From Pseudomonadota bacterium (GTDB lineage Bacteria > Desulfobacterota > Desulfobacteria > Desulfobacterales > RPRI01): a stretch of DNA of 55,263 bases. Below, piece after piece: positions 1 to 8,828 of the stretch. A program made the translations under genes and the position numbers. Position 1 is the first letter of the stretch; every line of letters begins with the position of its first letter. The stretch covers positions 1 to 55,263 of the forward strand of contig JAHIFE010000052.1 in the NCBI GenBank assembly GCA_018901125.1, read 5' to 3'. The notes under the pieces were generated by a model. It saw nothing but the letters and a program-made list of their open reading frames with translations. It did not search any database and was not told where the DNA came from.

Positions 1-146
1 GGCAGCTCCTTTTTTTAGTGAATTTAATTGATTGGCAAAATCAAATATACTAAAACTGGAGCTGCTTTTCAAGATATTTATTAATTATATCAAATAATTA
101 TTTCGTATTTCATGCAATTATTTTACTGCGAAACTTTAGTCATTAA
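1..146. other. Non-coding edge region downstream of hyfC-like gene
   Basis: No coding frame is supported here. An 8-bp inverted repeat, GCAGCTCC at 2-9 and GGAGCTGC at 58-65, encloses about 48 bases, too long a loop for a convincing terminator. Read on the minus strand, the edge carries AAAGGAG (7-13), which would suit a ribosome binding site for a further minus-strand gene starting just outside the window, as expected if the Hyf-type operon continues. That is inference only. Confidence 0.35.
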
Positions 147-1061
147 TTATCTCAGAATCCATAAAAGTGCGGCCACTGTCACGGACAGGGCCACCACAAG
201 CATTTGAGGCACATGCAAGAGCCTGAGCCTTGCCATGCACGACTCGATTATTCCGACGAGCACAGCTATGGCTAAAATACCTATTATATTTACAATGACG
301 TCCACCAAAGGCAGCCCTGTCCTGAGCGGTATGGCTATGCCGACCAACAGTGCAGAAAACAACCACAGTTTCAAAGACGCTCCGTATTGTATGAAGGCCA
401 GATCCACTCCGCCGTGATCAAGTACCATTACCTCGTGAATCATGGTAAGCTCCAGGTGCGTGTTCGGGTCATCAACCGGTATCCTGGCATTCTCCGTCAA
501 TAGAACTGTTAAAAAGGCAAAGGCAACTATTACAGACACAGGGCCGAGGGGGGAGATGGATTTAGTCCATAACCCGGCATATATGCCGGAAAGGTTGATC
601 TCATGTGTGCCTATAGCAAGCACAGCCAGACCAAGCAGCAGCACAACTTCGGCAATAATCGCAAACTGTACCTCGCGGCTTGCACCCATTCCTTCAAAGG
701 GAGACCCGGTATCCATGGCGGCTAACACTGTGACAAAACGGGTCAACCCCAGGGCGTAGGCCATAAAGACAAAGTCACCGGAAAAGGAAAGCAAGCCCCC
801 GACTCCGCCCGACGGTACGATCAATATTGAGATCATCACAGCAGAAAGACCCATAACAGGACCCAGGCGAAAAACCCAGGTTGAGGTTGTGCTGTATACC
901 GAACCTTTTTTCATCAGCTTGATAAGATCATAATAAGGTTGTAGCAAAGGCTGCCCCTTTCGACCGGCAAAAAGGGCTTTTGTGCGATTGATTATACCTA
1001 TGAGAAGTGGCGAAAGAATCAGTGTGAGGAATAAATGAATTATTGATGACAGAATGGTCAT
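147..1061 (-). CDS. hyfC: HyfC/HycD-like membrane subunit (complex I NuoH family)
   Basis: This 304-residue polytopic membrane protein belongs to the NuoH/HycD/HyfC family, the membrane anchor that links a hydrogenase or formate-hydrogenlyase-type peripheral arm to proton-translocating subunits. Family features visible are the GRKGQPLLQPYYDLIKL loop near the N terminus, a glutamate-containing E-x-A-R-I-P-V-D-D-P loop around residue 200 and roughly eight hydrophobic segments. Length is normal. The ATG lies 6 bases after the stop of the upstream hyfB-like gene, with GAGG about nine bases before it, so the two are cotranscribed. The hydrogenase subunits (HyfE, F, G, I) are not in the window, so the substrate of the complex cannot be fixed from this sequence. 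The family call is firm; the exact complex is not. Confidence 0.88.
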   Translation of the reverse strand: MTILSSIIHLFLTLILSPLLIGIINRTKALFAGRKGQPLLQPYYDLIKLMKKGSVYSTTSTWVFRLGPVMGLSAVMISILIVPSGGVGGLLSFSGDFVFMAYALGLTRFVTVLAAMDTGSPFEGMGASREVQFAIIAEVVLLLGLAVLAIGTHEINLSGIYAGLWTKSISPLGPVSVIVAFAFLTVLLTENARIPVDDPNTHLELTMIHEVMVLDHGGVDLAFIQYGASLKLWLFSALLVGIAIPLRTGLPLVDVIVNIIGILAIAVLVGIIESCMARLRLLHVPQMLVVALSVTVAALLWILR

Positions 1062-1067
1062 GTCTGA

Positions 1068-3050
1068 CTACCTCACTTTCACCAACAACAATATCAGAAT
1101 CGTTATGGCAATATACAGCACGTAAAGCTGGTTGCGGCCTTCCTGTAACCTGTGGATGCGCTGTGCCAGTTCAATGATCAATTTGAATATGGGGGCAAAC
1201 AGATTCCGGCGGAAGATATCATCAGTATGAGATGATATCTCAGCATGTTGGGGAAAAAGTCCTTTTGTGAACCGGACATTAAGTTTTGGGCGCACCAGCC
1301 ATCGGAACATACCGATCACGGGCCAGGCAAAGGATGAAGCAGTATATTGCATACGGTTGTTTGGAGCCAAATAGCCGCAGTCCCATGTGGGGCCGGTACT
1401 ATTAACCCGTCTTGATAGCAAAAAACTCCGCAGTCCCCAAAAAACTCCTGAAAGGATTATCAATGCTCCTCCTGCAAGACTGATTTTCCAGAGAATTCCG
1501 CAGGCCATGGCTGATGTTTCCGATACTTTTACATCCCCTATCAATTGTCTTGCGACCGGAGTTACAAGTTTAATAGCTAAAGGACCGGCAAGACCTATAA
1601 TAATACACAGGGCTGCCAGTGTGGTCATGGCAAAGAGCATTGGCCGTGGGACTTCATGCGCCCTGGCCGAATTTTCGCTTCGTGGTTCACCTAAAAATAC
1701 GATACCAAAGACCTTCGCAAAGCAGGCGGCAGCGAGCCCCCCTATCAATCCCAGAGAGGCCAGAGCGATCAATCCTCCAACAGCCGGGCTACCTAATGTG
1801 CCAGCCTTGGCAACTATTCCGAACGCACCAAGATATATAAGAAATTCGCTTATAAAACCGTTTAGGGGAGGAAGTCCGCAAATGGCGGCAGCACCGATGG
1901 CAAATGTCAGGGATGTCTGTGGCATTCTTTTCAGAAGACCTCCCAATAGATCCATATTTCTGGTGCCTGAAGCATGGGCCACGCTTCCTGCCCCGAAAAA
2001 CAGCAGGCTTTTAAACAGTGCATGATTAAGCACATGAAGCAGTCCACCCATCAAGCCAAGGGTGGCCAAAACAGGATTATTTATTGATACGCCAAGTAGC
2101 CACAACCCAAGCCCCATGCAGATGATCCCGATATTTTCAACACTGTGGTAGGCCAGAAGACGCTTAATGTCATGCTGCGCCAGGGCGAACAGTACGCCCA
2201 TTATACCTGAGACAGCGCCAATAATAAGTAACGTCCAGCCCCACCACTGAGCCGGAGCACCGATCAGTAATACTATCCTCACAAGACCATATATGCCTGT
2301 CTTGATCATCACACCACTCATCACGGCTGAGACATGGGACGGTGCTGCAGGATGGGCATCAGGCAGCCATACGTGCATGGGCACAAAGCCTGCCTTTGCA
2401 CCAAAACCGGCTAATGCCAGAATAAACAGGGTTGCTGCCGCACCAACAGGTGTAGTAAACTTGTCAAAGTCAAGACTCGCATTCTGCCCGCCTAAAAGTA
2501 TAAAAAGAAACATCAGGCATGCCTGGCCAACATGGGCTGCTATAAGATACACCCATCCTGCCTCCCGGACCTCCGCCTTTTCGTGCTCGAACATCACCAG
2601 AAAAAAAGAGGAGAGGGACATGCCTTCCCAGGCGATCAGAAACAATATGCCGTTTCTGGAAAGAACCACCAACAGCATGGAAGCAAAGAGTAAATTAAAA
2701 AAGCACCACGCTGCGCCGAGATTCTTTTTACCACGGTAGATATCCATATAAGCCGTTCCATAAATGGCGGCAAGTGCACAGACAAGGGAGATAGTAATGA
2801 TGAAAAAGGCGGACAAGGGATCAACTGCGATATAGAAAGAGCCGAAGGGAACCTGCCACGGCACATGGAGTGATGATTCTTTCCCGGTCCATAGAATTGT
2901 TCCTGCTGCCCCCATGGCTAAAAGAGCACCGGTCACGCTTGTAATAGCTCCCATAAGGGATGCGCTCTTGCCTGAACCGCCTGCAAAAACGCACACAGCG
3001 CTGCCAAAAAGGAGGACTGCAAGAGATGCCAACATCAGATCCATGATCAT
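1068..3050 (-). CDS. hyfB: HyfB-like proton-translocating membrane subunit (NuoL/M family)
   Basis: This 660-residue protein has about fifteen hydrophobic segments and the antiporter-type core of the NuoL/NuoM/MrpA family. The stretch around KAGFVPMHVWLPDAHPAAPS followed by HVSAVMSG is the family signature, and conserved lysines and glutamates lie within membrane segments. HyfB subunits of group 4 hydrogenases are this size and are normally followed by HyfC, as here. In such complexes this subunit couples electron transfer to proton or sodium movement across the cytoplasmic membrane. Its ATG overlaps the TGA of the HTH regulator gene (ATGA), indicating translational coupling. A second in-frame ATG lies six bases further in and cannot be excluded as the start. 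Confidence 0.88.
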   Translation of the reverse strand: MIMDLMLASLAVLLFGSAVCVFAGGSGKSASLMGAITSVTGALLAMGAAGTILWTGKESSLHVPWQVPFGSFYIAVDPLSAFFIITISLVCALAAIYGTAYMDIYRGKKNLGAAWCFFNLLFASMLLVVLSRNGILFLIAWEGMSLSSFFLVMFEHEKAEVREAGWVYLIAAHVGQACLMFLFILLGGQNASLDFDKFTTPVGAAATLFILALAGFGAKAGFVPMHVWLPDAHPAAPSHVSAVMSGVMIKTGIYGLVRIVLLIGAPAQWWGWTLLIIGAVSGIMGVLFALAQHDIKRLLAYHSVENIGIICMGLGLWLLGVSINNPVLATLGLMGGLLHVLNHALFKSLLFFGAGSVAHASGTRNMDLLGGLLKRMPQTSLTFAIGAAAICGLPPLNGFISEFLIYLGAFGIVAKAGTLGSPAVGGLIALASLGLIGGLAAACFAKVFGIVFLGEPRSENSARAHEVPRPMLFAMTTLAALCIIIGLAGPLAIKLVTPVARQLIGDVKVSETSAMACGILWKISLAGGALIILSGVFWGLRSFLLSRRVNSTGPTWDCGYLAPNNRMQYTASSFAWPVIGMFRWLVRPKLNVRFTKGLFPQHAEISSHTDDIFRRNLFAPIFKLIIELAQRIHRLQEGRNQLYVLYIAITILILLLVKVR

Positions 3051-3442
3051 GACGCCCGTTCCTCCTTTAGCATTGATTTGGCGACAAACTGGGCATCCAG
3101 CAGGCCGGCTTGCCGGAAGATATCTTCCCTCAAGCCAATTCGGGCAACAACTTCCGCAAAGGTGGGTGAACGAAGGCCTAAAGAGAGCTTAGACAAGAGA
3201 TTGAGATGGGCCTTGATTGTTGGGCTGACAAATGAGGGTATAAAAGCATCCTCAGGTTCTTCCATCATTTTAGGTGAGATGGGGATGCATTGTGTTGTAG
3301 CCCATTCCAGGAGTTCCGCCCGGTTGAATCTGTACTGACCGCTGATCTGATGCATAGGCAGCTTTTCCTGCGCTATCCAGCGATAGATTGTCTTTTCCGA
3401 AACCTGAAGCAGTTCCGCGGCGTCTTTTACCCTGAGTTTCAT
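3047..3442 (-). CDS. Excisionase/MerR-type HTH regulator with EIIA(PtsN)-like C-terminal remnant
   Basis: This 131-residue protein starts with a classic excisionase-type winged helix-turn-helix (residues 3-51: VKDAAELLQVSEKTIYRWI then QYRFNRAELLEW). After a short linker, residues 70-105 (SPTIKAHLNLLSKLSLGLRS and following) resemble the last helices of a PtsN/EIIA-nitrogen domain, which in related proteins follows the same type of HTH. The central EIIA sheet and its phosphorylatable histidine are absent, so the protein looks internally shortened. It is the first gene of the Hyf-type operon and its stop overlaps the hyfB start, so it probably regulates that operon, perhaps through the palindrome upstream of itself. 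The HTH call is firm; the EIIA relationship is from memory of the family and needs a profile search. Confidence 0.75.
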   Translation of the reverse strand: MKLRVKDAAELLQVSEKTIYRWIAQEKLPMHQISGQYRFNRAELLEWATTQCIPISPKMMEEPEDAFIPSFVSPTIKAHLNLLSKLSLGLRSPTFAEVVARIGLREDIFRQAGLLDAQFVAKSMLKEERAS

Positions 3443-3498
3443 ACTTAACTTGATATTCTCCTACTTTTTCATATACATCAAAGTTTTAAGATTTTTTC

Positions 3499-3538
3499 CA
3501 TAAGGGTTACCCTTATGCCCACGATTATTTTTTGTCAA
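3499..3538 (-). promoter_or_regulatory. Candidate promoter and palindromic operator of the Hyf-type operon
   Basis: On the minus strand a consensus -35 box TTGACA (3533-3538) is followed 15 bases later by a perfect inverted repeat, CATAAGGG-TTA-CCCTTATG (3499-3517), covering the expected -10 position. The site lies 57-75 bases before the regulator's start codon. An operator across the -10 region is typical of repression, and autoregulation by the adjacent HTH protein is the simplest reading. The sequence is visible; the function is inferred. Confidence 0.5.
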
Positions 3539-3666
3539 GAGGGCACTTTTTATCGAAAAATACCTTCCCTACAGAGACATATAGGAGACTTAAAAATTAG
3601 GAATATTAACGCCAATTTTTTAGTCTAGTGAATTTTTTACTCGGCGTTATGGAATAATTTCTTGAA

Positions 3667-5091
3667 CTATAAGGTAATATCTATAGTAGGATATAATCCT
3701 TTATTGACCCCCATCGGATATGGCTGAATGATATTATATGCTATATTTTGGCCTTTCTGAGCGTGGCCCTTGAATTTACTGCCATCGAAAAAGGCGCCGT
3801 TTGCTTCAAGAATATGTTCTATCCGGTCACGGAAAGCCTTTACAAAAGCAGATCCGCTTCCGGTAAATTTCATAGCTCCCAGTTTAATTTCTCCATCAAT
3901 TGCAGATAGTTTCTCCAAAGGCATGCTATGCCGCTCGAGATCAGCCTGATTAGCTATATAACCCCATACAATATAGTCCGAAGGAATGTTTACAGGCTCT
4001 TTAAGATCGATAATTGTATGAGGCATTACAATAGAGCCTTTGCCTATTACAAGGGCACATCCGGGTTTTCCATGCAAAAAGGAATTAAACCCTACAAAAA
4101 CTCTAAGGCCAAGGTTTGCGTTTATAATTTTAGCGCCATGCGCCGTTACATTAAAACCCTCTAGCGTTGAATATATTATATAACAATTTTCCTGAGCATT
4201 TGAACCTTTGCCAAGGGAAGCATTTTCAAGATACGCTCTTTGAGCAATAAGGACATTTTCGCCGATCCAATTTTTCCCCTTGAAAACAGAATATCTGCTT
4301 ATTGAAGCGCCAAAAGGAACCGGCATCGGCAGCTTGCGATGTACAACATTGAAAACTTCCTCAAAATCCACTTTGCGATTTTCGACAAAATCTATAAAAA
4401 TACCTTGCGGCTTTTTACCGATTTCAAAACTGATATATTGGTTTAGTATGTTTTCTGAAAAGTTGAAGCTGAAATCAAATTCGTCTGTCTTACTTATTAA
4501 AATACTTCCAGGTTCAACATATTGATGGATCAATTCACCGGCCTGAATATAAGCAAAGTGGCCTATCAGGCAATCATGAAGAGTAGTAAGATCGACTGTT
4601 GAAAAAGGACCTAAAAAACAACCTTCAACAGGAGATCCATGTATATTTGCATAAGAAGTTGAAGCTGTGTTTTGTATAATAAATTCTTCTAAATTTTCAG
4701 GATCATGAGAATAGTTATGAACAAGGGTTTTTATTAGAAAACTATTTTTGATAGATATTTTTTCGTCATGATCAAGAGCTATATCAGCTCCTTCAAAATG
4801 GAGGATGTCCCCCTTTTTTTTTAATTCATCTCCTCTTATGTCGCTTTTATAAAGCACTGAATTGTCAACTGTACATTTGCCAAGAAAATAACTTCCTGCA
4901 AGGTTTGAGTTGCTGAAATGAAAATAAAGTGGATGATGGGAAGTTATGCCATAAAAACCATAAAACTTAACCAGTTGATTAATAGGCACTATTTCGCGAA
5001 TATATAGTTCAGCATCAAATGAACCGAGCTCTCTTAAATTGATATTAACTTTATAATATATTCTTTTAATAAGCTTTTCTAGTTGTTTCAT
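3667..5091 (-). CDS. Left-handed beta-helix (hexapeptide-repeat) protein, possible acyltransferase-like
   Basis: This 474-residue protein has a central to C-terminal region rich in hexapeptide-like turns with regularly spaced small and branched residues (for example around residues 270-380: IGENVLIAQRAYLENASLGK, then GFNVTAHGAKIINANLGLRV). This is the pattern of left-handed parallel beta-helix proteins such as bacterial acyl- and acetyltransferases. I do not recognise a specific substrate family. The N-terminal 60 residues and the region around 130-260 are not typical hexapeptide sequence. There is no signal peptide or membrane segment, so it is probably cytosolic. GGAAAG lies about six bases before the ATG. 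It is a single gene, divergent from the SulP operon. The fold is likely; the function is unknown. Confidence 0.65.
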   Translation of the reverse strand: MKQLEKLIKRIYYKVNINLRELGSFDAELYIREIVPINQLVKFYGFYGITSHHPLYFHFSNSNLAGSYFLGKCTVDNSVLYKSDIRGDELKKKGDILHFEGADIALDHDEKISIKNSFLIKTLVHNYSHDPENLEEFIIQNTASTSYANIHGSPVEGCFLGPFSTVDLTTLHDCLIGHFAYIQAGELIHQYVEPGSILISKTDEFDFSFNFSENILNQYISFEIGKKPQGIFIDFVENRKVDFEEVFNVVHRKLPMPVPFGASISRYSVFKGKNWIGENVLIAQRAYLENASLGKGSNAQENCYIIYSTLEGFNVTAHGAKIINANLGLRVFVGFNSFLHGKPGCALVIGKGSIVMPHTIIDLKEPVNIPSDYIVWGYIANQADLERHSMPLEKLSAIDGEIKLGAMKFTGSGSAFVKAFRDRIEHILEANGAFFDGSKFKGHAQKGQNIAYNIIQPYPMGVNKGLYPTIDITL

Positions 5092-5384
5092 GCAAACTTT
5101 CCATACCTTTGATTTTTATTGCGAATTATTAGCACTAAACAGGTAGATAAGTATCTGCTTAGTGTAGCTTAAGCTTTGATATATAGGACGGAACTTATTG
5201 AAAAGTTTATTAAGAGTCAACACAAAAAATTATCCTGTTTTAAAAGTATATTTGAAAAACTGTTTTCTATTTGACTTAGTTTGGTATTGCATGTAATGGA
5301 AACCCGCCGTGTGTATATTCTGCTGGCTTTAACCATATGTCTTTAATGGTATTAAAATCTTAATTAATAAGATAGGTGTTTAAT

Positions 5385-7511
5385 ATGTTGACCCGAATTT
5401 TTCCCTTTCTTGCATGGTTTAAAAAATACAATCTTGAAGCATTCAAGATTGATGCAATCTCTGGATTAACGGTGGCCCTGGTACTGATACCCCAGTCAAT
5501 GGCTTATGCACAGTTAGCTGGGTTACCGCCATATTACGGTTTGTATGCTTCATTCATTCCTCCGATGATTGCGGCTCTTTTTGGTTCCAGCCGCCAACTT
5601 GCAACAGGGCCTGTTGCTGTTGTATCTCTTATGACATCAGCATCCCTAGAACCGCTGGCCACTATAGGGAGTCAGGGATTTATTGCATATGCAATCCTTC
5701 TGGCTCTTATGGTAGGAATTTTTCAGTTTTCGCTTGGAGTTTTCAGGCTTGGTCTTGTCGTTAACTTTTTATCTCATCCGGTTGTAAACGGTTTCACAAA
5801 TGCTGCAGCGATTATTATTGCCACTTCCCAGCTCTCAAAAATGTTTGGCGTAAGTGTTGATAATGCGGCGCATCATTATGAAACTATTGCGAATGTCATC
5901 AAATTTGCCATGCATTATACGCACTGGCCTACTTTAATTATGGGAGTGTCAGCATTTGTAATTATGATTGGTTTAAAACGTGTTGCGCCCAAAATCCCGA
6001 ATGTGCTTGTTGCTGTTGTTCTTGCAACGGTAGTATCATGGCTTATCGGGTTTAATTTTGATACAACCGCCGATGTTTCGTCCATTGAATCAAAAGATAC
6101 AAGAGAACTAATCACAAAATTTAATTTATCTGTAGAGAACTCGAAAATTCTTGGCGAACAACGCTCACAGGCATCTGCAGACATCGATGAAATAATTGAG
6201 AAAGGAGATCCTTTTGCACTTATTGATGCTCAACACAATTCTAATATAATTGCAGCAAAGATAGAAGCATTAAAACATGAAACCGGCATCTGTAAAGAAG
6301 AGATAAGAAATATTTTATTTGCAGGTGTTAAGCAGTCTGAAGGAAAGATGCTTTTTTATCTTAAAGATCAGGTGCCTGAAGGAGTTGAAACAGACGGGCG
6401 TACCTGGCGTATTAAAGTTAAAAACGATCCTTTGAATACAAGCAAACTCACAATGATAGGCGGAGGTGCAATTGTTGGGGCAATACCGGAAGGCCTTCCG
6501 AAATTTTCGTTGCCTACAATAAATTTCAAAATCGTTATGAAACTTTTCCCATTTGCCGCAATTATTTCACTTCTTGGTTTCATGGAAGCCATATCAATTG
6601 CAAAAGCAATGGCGGCAAAAACCGGGCAGCGGCTTGATCCTAATCAGGAATTAGTAGGACAGGGACTTGCAAATATTTTGGGCTCTTTTTCAAACGGATA
6701 CCCTGTTTCCGGTTCGTTCTCAAGATCGGCGGTTAATCTGCAGGCTGGAGCTGTTACAGGTTTATCCAGTGTTTTCACCAGCATGACTGTTTTAATAACA
6801 CTTATGTTTTTTACTCCGCTTCTTTACTATTTGCCTCAGTCAGTTCTTGCAGCAGTTATCATGATGGCAGTTATGGGCCTTATAAACGTATCCGGTTTCA
6901 TTCACAGCATGAAGGCAAAGTGGTATGACGGTACAATTTCAATAATATCTTTTATCTGTACACTGGCCTTTGCTCCTCATCTTGATAAGGGCATCATGGT
7001 TGGTGTTGTGTTATCCTTGTGCGTTTTTCTGTATAATAGCATGAGGCCGAAAGTGGCTTCACTATCACTTCATGATGATGAAGCTTTACGTGATTCAACG
7101 GTATTTGGACTTAAACAATGCCACCATATAGATATGGTTCGTTTTGATGGCCCGCTCTTTTTTGCAAACGCAAGTTATCTTGAAGATCAGATAACTGATC
7201 GTCTTATGAATAAAAAGGATCTTAAACATATCGTAATAGTATGTAATGGAATAAATGATATTGACGCATCGGGTGAAGAAACTTTATCATTGGTAGTTGA
7301 AAGAACAAGAAGCGGTGGAGTCGACATTTCATTTAGTGGTGTAAATGAAACTGTGATGAAAGTATTTAAAAGGACGCACCTGCTTGAAAAAATAGGTGAA
7401 GATCATATATATCCTACTATGGAAAAGGCTGTATGCTCGGTTTATGATGAAACACATACTGACAACAAAGAAGATATGTGTCCGCTGAGAACCGTTTGCC
7501 GTATTGCCTGA
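5385..7511 (+). CDS. SulP family anion permease with C-terminal STAS domain
   Basis: A SulP-type sulfate/bicarbonate/anion transporter of the cytoplasmic membrane. The N-terminal core has the family motif VALVLIPQSMAYAQLAGLPP followed by YYGLYAS, and later GSFSRSAVN; a STAS domain occupies roughly the last 130 residues (DIDASGEETL is its nucleotide-loop region). Between a membrane segment ending near residue 225 and the IVGAIPEGLP segment near residue 362 there are about 110 more residues than in ordinary SulP proteins, mostly charged and probably soluble. I chose ATG 5385, with AGGTG six bases upstream, over the in-frame GTG at 5376. It heads a cluster with two receivers and two kinase-like proteins. 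Substrate is not determined; sulfate or bicarbonate is plausible for a sulfate reducer. Confidence 0.9.
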   Translation: MLTRIFPFLAWFKKYNLEAFKIDAISGLTVALVLIPQSMAYAQLAGLPPYYGLYASFIPPMIAALFGSSRQLATGPVAVVSLMTSASLEPLATIGSQGFIAYAILLALMVGIFQFSLGVFRLGLVVNFLSHPVVNGFTNAAAIIIATSQLSKMFGVSVDNAAHHYETIANVIKFAMHYTHWPTLIMGVSAFVIMIGLKRVAPKIPNVLVAVVLATVVSWLIGFNFDTTADVSSIESKDTRELITKFNLSVENSKILGEQRSQASADIDEIIEKGDPFALIDAQHNSNIIAAKIEALKHETGICKEEIRNILFAGVKQSEGKMLFYLKDQVPEGVETDGRTWRIKVKNDPLNTSKLTMIGGGAIVGAIPEGLPKFSLPTINFKIVMKLFPFAAIISLLGFMEAISIAKAMAAKTGQRLDPNQELVGQGLANILGSFSNGYPVSGSFSRSAVNLQAGAVTGLSSVFTSMTVLITLMFFTPLLYYLPQSVLAAVIMMAVMGLINVSGFIHSMKAKWYDGTISIISFICTLAFAPHLDKGIMVGVVLSLCVFLYNSMRPKVASLSLHDDEALRDSTVFGLKQCHHIDMVRFDGPLFFANASYLEDQITDRLMNKKDLKHIVIVCNGINDIDASGEETLSLVVERTRSGGVDISFSGVNETVMKVFKRTHLLEKIGEDHIYPTMEKAVCSVYDETHTDNKEDMCPLRTVCRIA

Positions 7512-7532
7512 TTATAAAAAAGGGAGGTTTTT

Positions 7533-8756
7533 ATGTCTGTAATTACTATTTTTAGCGGCGCCTTCTGTGAAGAAGAAACTGTTGTTAAGAAAGTGCTTAC
7601 ATTTACAGGATTTAAGCTGATAACAGATGTTGATGTTGTTAACAAGGCAAGCAGGCTTTCAGGTATAGCTACAATTAAGTTAATGAGAGCTTTTTTGGCT
7701 AAAGAGTCTGTTTTTAATAATTTTACCCATGAAAAAGAACTTTCCAACGCATGGCTCAAACTTGCCGTTGCCCAAAGCATATCCGAAGATAAGCTTCTTT
7801 TTTCAGGTTTTGCCGGCCAGCTTATTCCTAAAAATATCAGCCATGTTATGAAAGTATGTATCATTGCCGATATGAAGTTCAGGGTATCTAATGCAATTAT
7901 GGAGCAAAAGATTTCTGAAAAGGAGGCAGTAAAACTTATTCATAAACAGGAAGAAGACAGGATTGCATGGATAAAAACTCATTTTAAAAAGAATGATCCA
8001 TGGGACTCTTCACTATATGATCTTGTTATTCCTATGGGTAAAATGATGCTGGAAAAGGCGGTTTCTCTTATTGTTGAGAATGCCGGGAAGGAAGTTGTAA
8101 AACAAACAGAGCTTTCCAGAAAATCCGTTGAGGATTTTCTCCTTGCTTCTCAAGCGGAAGTGAAACTGGCCATGGGGGGACATAATGTTGAAGTTATAGC
8201 AAAAGACGGTGCAGTAACTATCTTGATTAATAAGCACGTTTTCCTTCAAAGCAAACTTGAGGATGAACTTAAAGAAATTGTCGCCAAAGTAAAAGGCGTA
8301 AAGTCCGTTGAGACCAAATTCGGAGAAGGTTACTACCAGACGGATATTTACCGCAAATATGATTTTAAGATGCCCTCAAAAGTATTGCTTGTTGACGATG
8401 AACGGGAATTTGTGCAAACTTTATCCGAACGTCTTATCATGCGAGATATGGGTTCAGCTGTTGCATATGACGGCGAATCCGCCCTGACTATGGTTTCGGA
8501 AGATGAGCCTGATGTTATGATTTTAGATCTTAAAATGCCTGGAATAAACGGCATTGAAGTTTTAGAACGTGTTAAAAAGGAGAACCCTGATATTGAGGTT
8601 ATAATTCTGACAGGTCATGGAACCGAGTCCGACCGGGAAAAGTGTATGAAGCTTGGAGCATTTGCTTATCTGCAGAAACCGGTTGATATCGAGGTGCTAA
8701 GCGATACCCTGAAAAAAGCAAATGATAAAATAAGAATAAAGAAAGCTGCTGAATAA
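7533..8756 (+). CDS. Cytidylate-kinase-like / BON-like / response-regulator receiver fusion
   Basis: A 407-residue three-part protein. Residues 1-195 match the cytidylate-kinase-like family seen in Desulfobacterota (GFAGQLIPKNISHVMKVCII, then ISEKEAVKLI and DSSLYDLVI). The nucleotide-binding loop is unusual: ITIFSGAFCEEETV has no GK(S/T), so phosphotransfer is doubtful and a binding or sensory role is more likely. Residues 205-272 look like a BON-type small fold (VEVIAKDGAVTILI, VKGVKSVETKF). Residues 283-400 are a CheY-like receiver with VLLVDDE, phosphoacceptor Asp332 in MILDLKMPG and the conserved lysine in LQKPVD. There is no DNA-binding domain. A strong GGGAGG lies six bases before the ATG, 21 bases after the SulP stop. 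It probably transmits signals from the downstream kinase to the permease or to a metabolic target. Confidence 0.82.
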   Translation: MSVITIFSGAFCEEETVVKKVLTFTGFKLITDVDVVNKASRLSGIATIKLMRAFLAKESVFNNFTHEKELSNAWLKLAVAQSISEDKLLFSGFAGQLIPKNISHVMKVCIIADMKFRVSNAIMEQKISEKEAVKLIHKQEEDRIAWIKTHFKKNDPWDSSLYDLVIPMGKMMLEKAVSLIVENAGKEVVKQTELSRKSVEDFLLASQAEVKLAMGGHNVEVIAKDGAVTILINKHVFLQSKLEDELKEIVAKVKGVKSVETKFGEGYYQTDIYRKYDFKMPSKVLLVDDEREFVQTLSERLIMRDMGSAVAYDGESALTMVSEDEPDVMILDLKMPGINGIEVLERVKKENPDIEVIILTGHGTESDREKCMKLGAFAYLQKPVDIEVLSDTLKKANDKIRIKKAAE

Positions 8757-8828
8757 AAATAGCCAAACGCAGGCCATTATGCTATTATATGAAATAATAT
8801 TTTTCTCTAAGTCAGCTATGGGCGTCGT

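Noticed and set aside
2-65. Terminator after the hyfC-like gene
   Set aside because: The loop would be 48 bases and no T tract follows the stem on the minus strand.
1387-2025. 212-codon frame opposite the hyfB-like gene
   Set aside because: It is the antisense shadow of a well-supported membrane protein gene.
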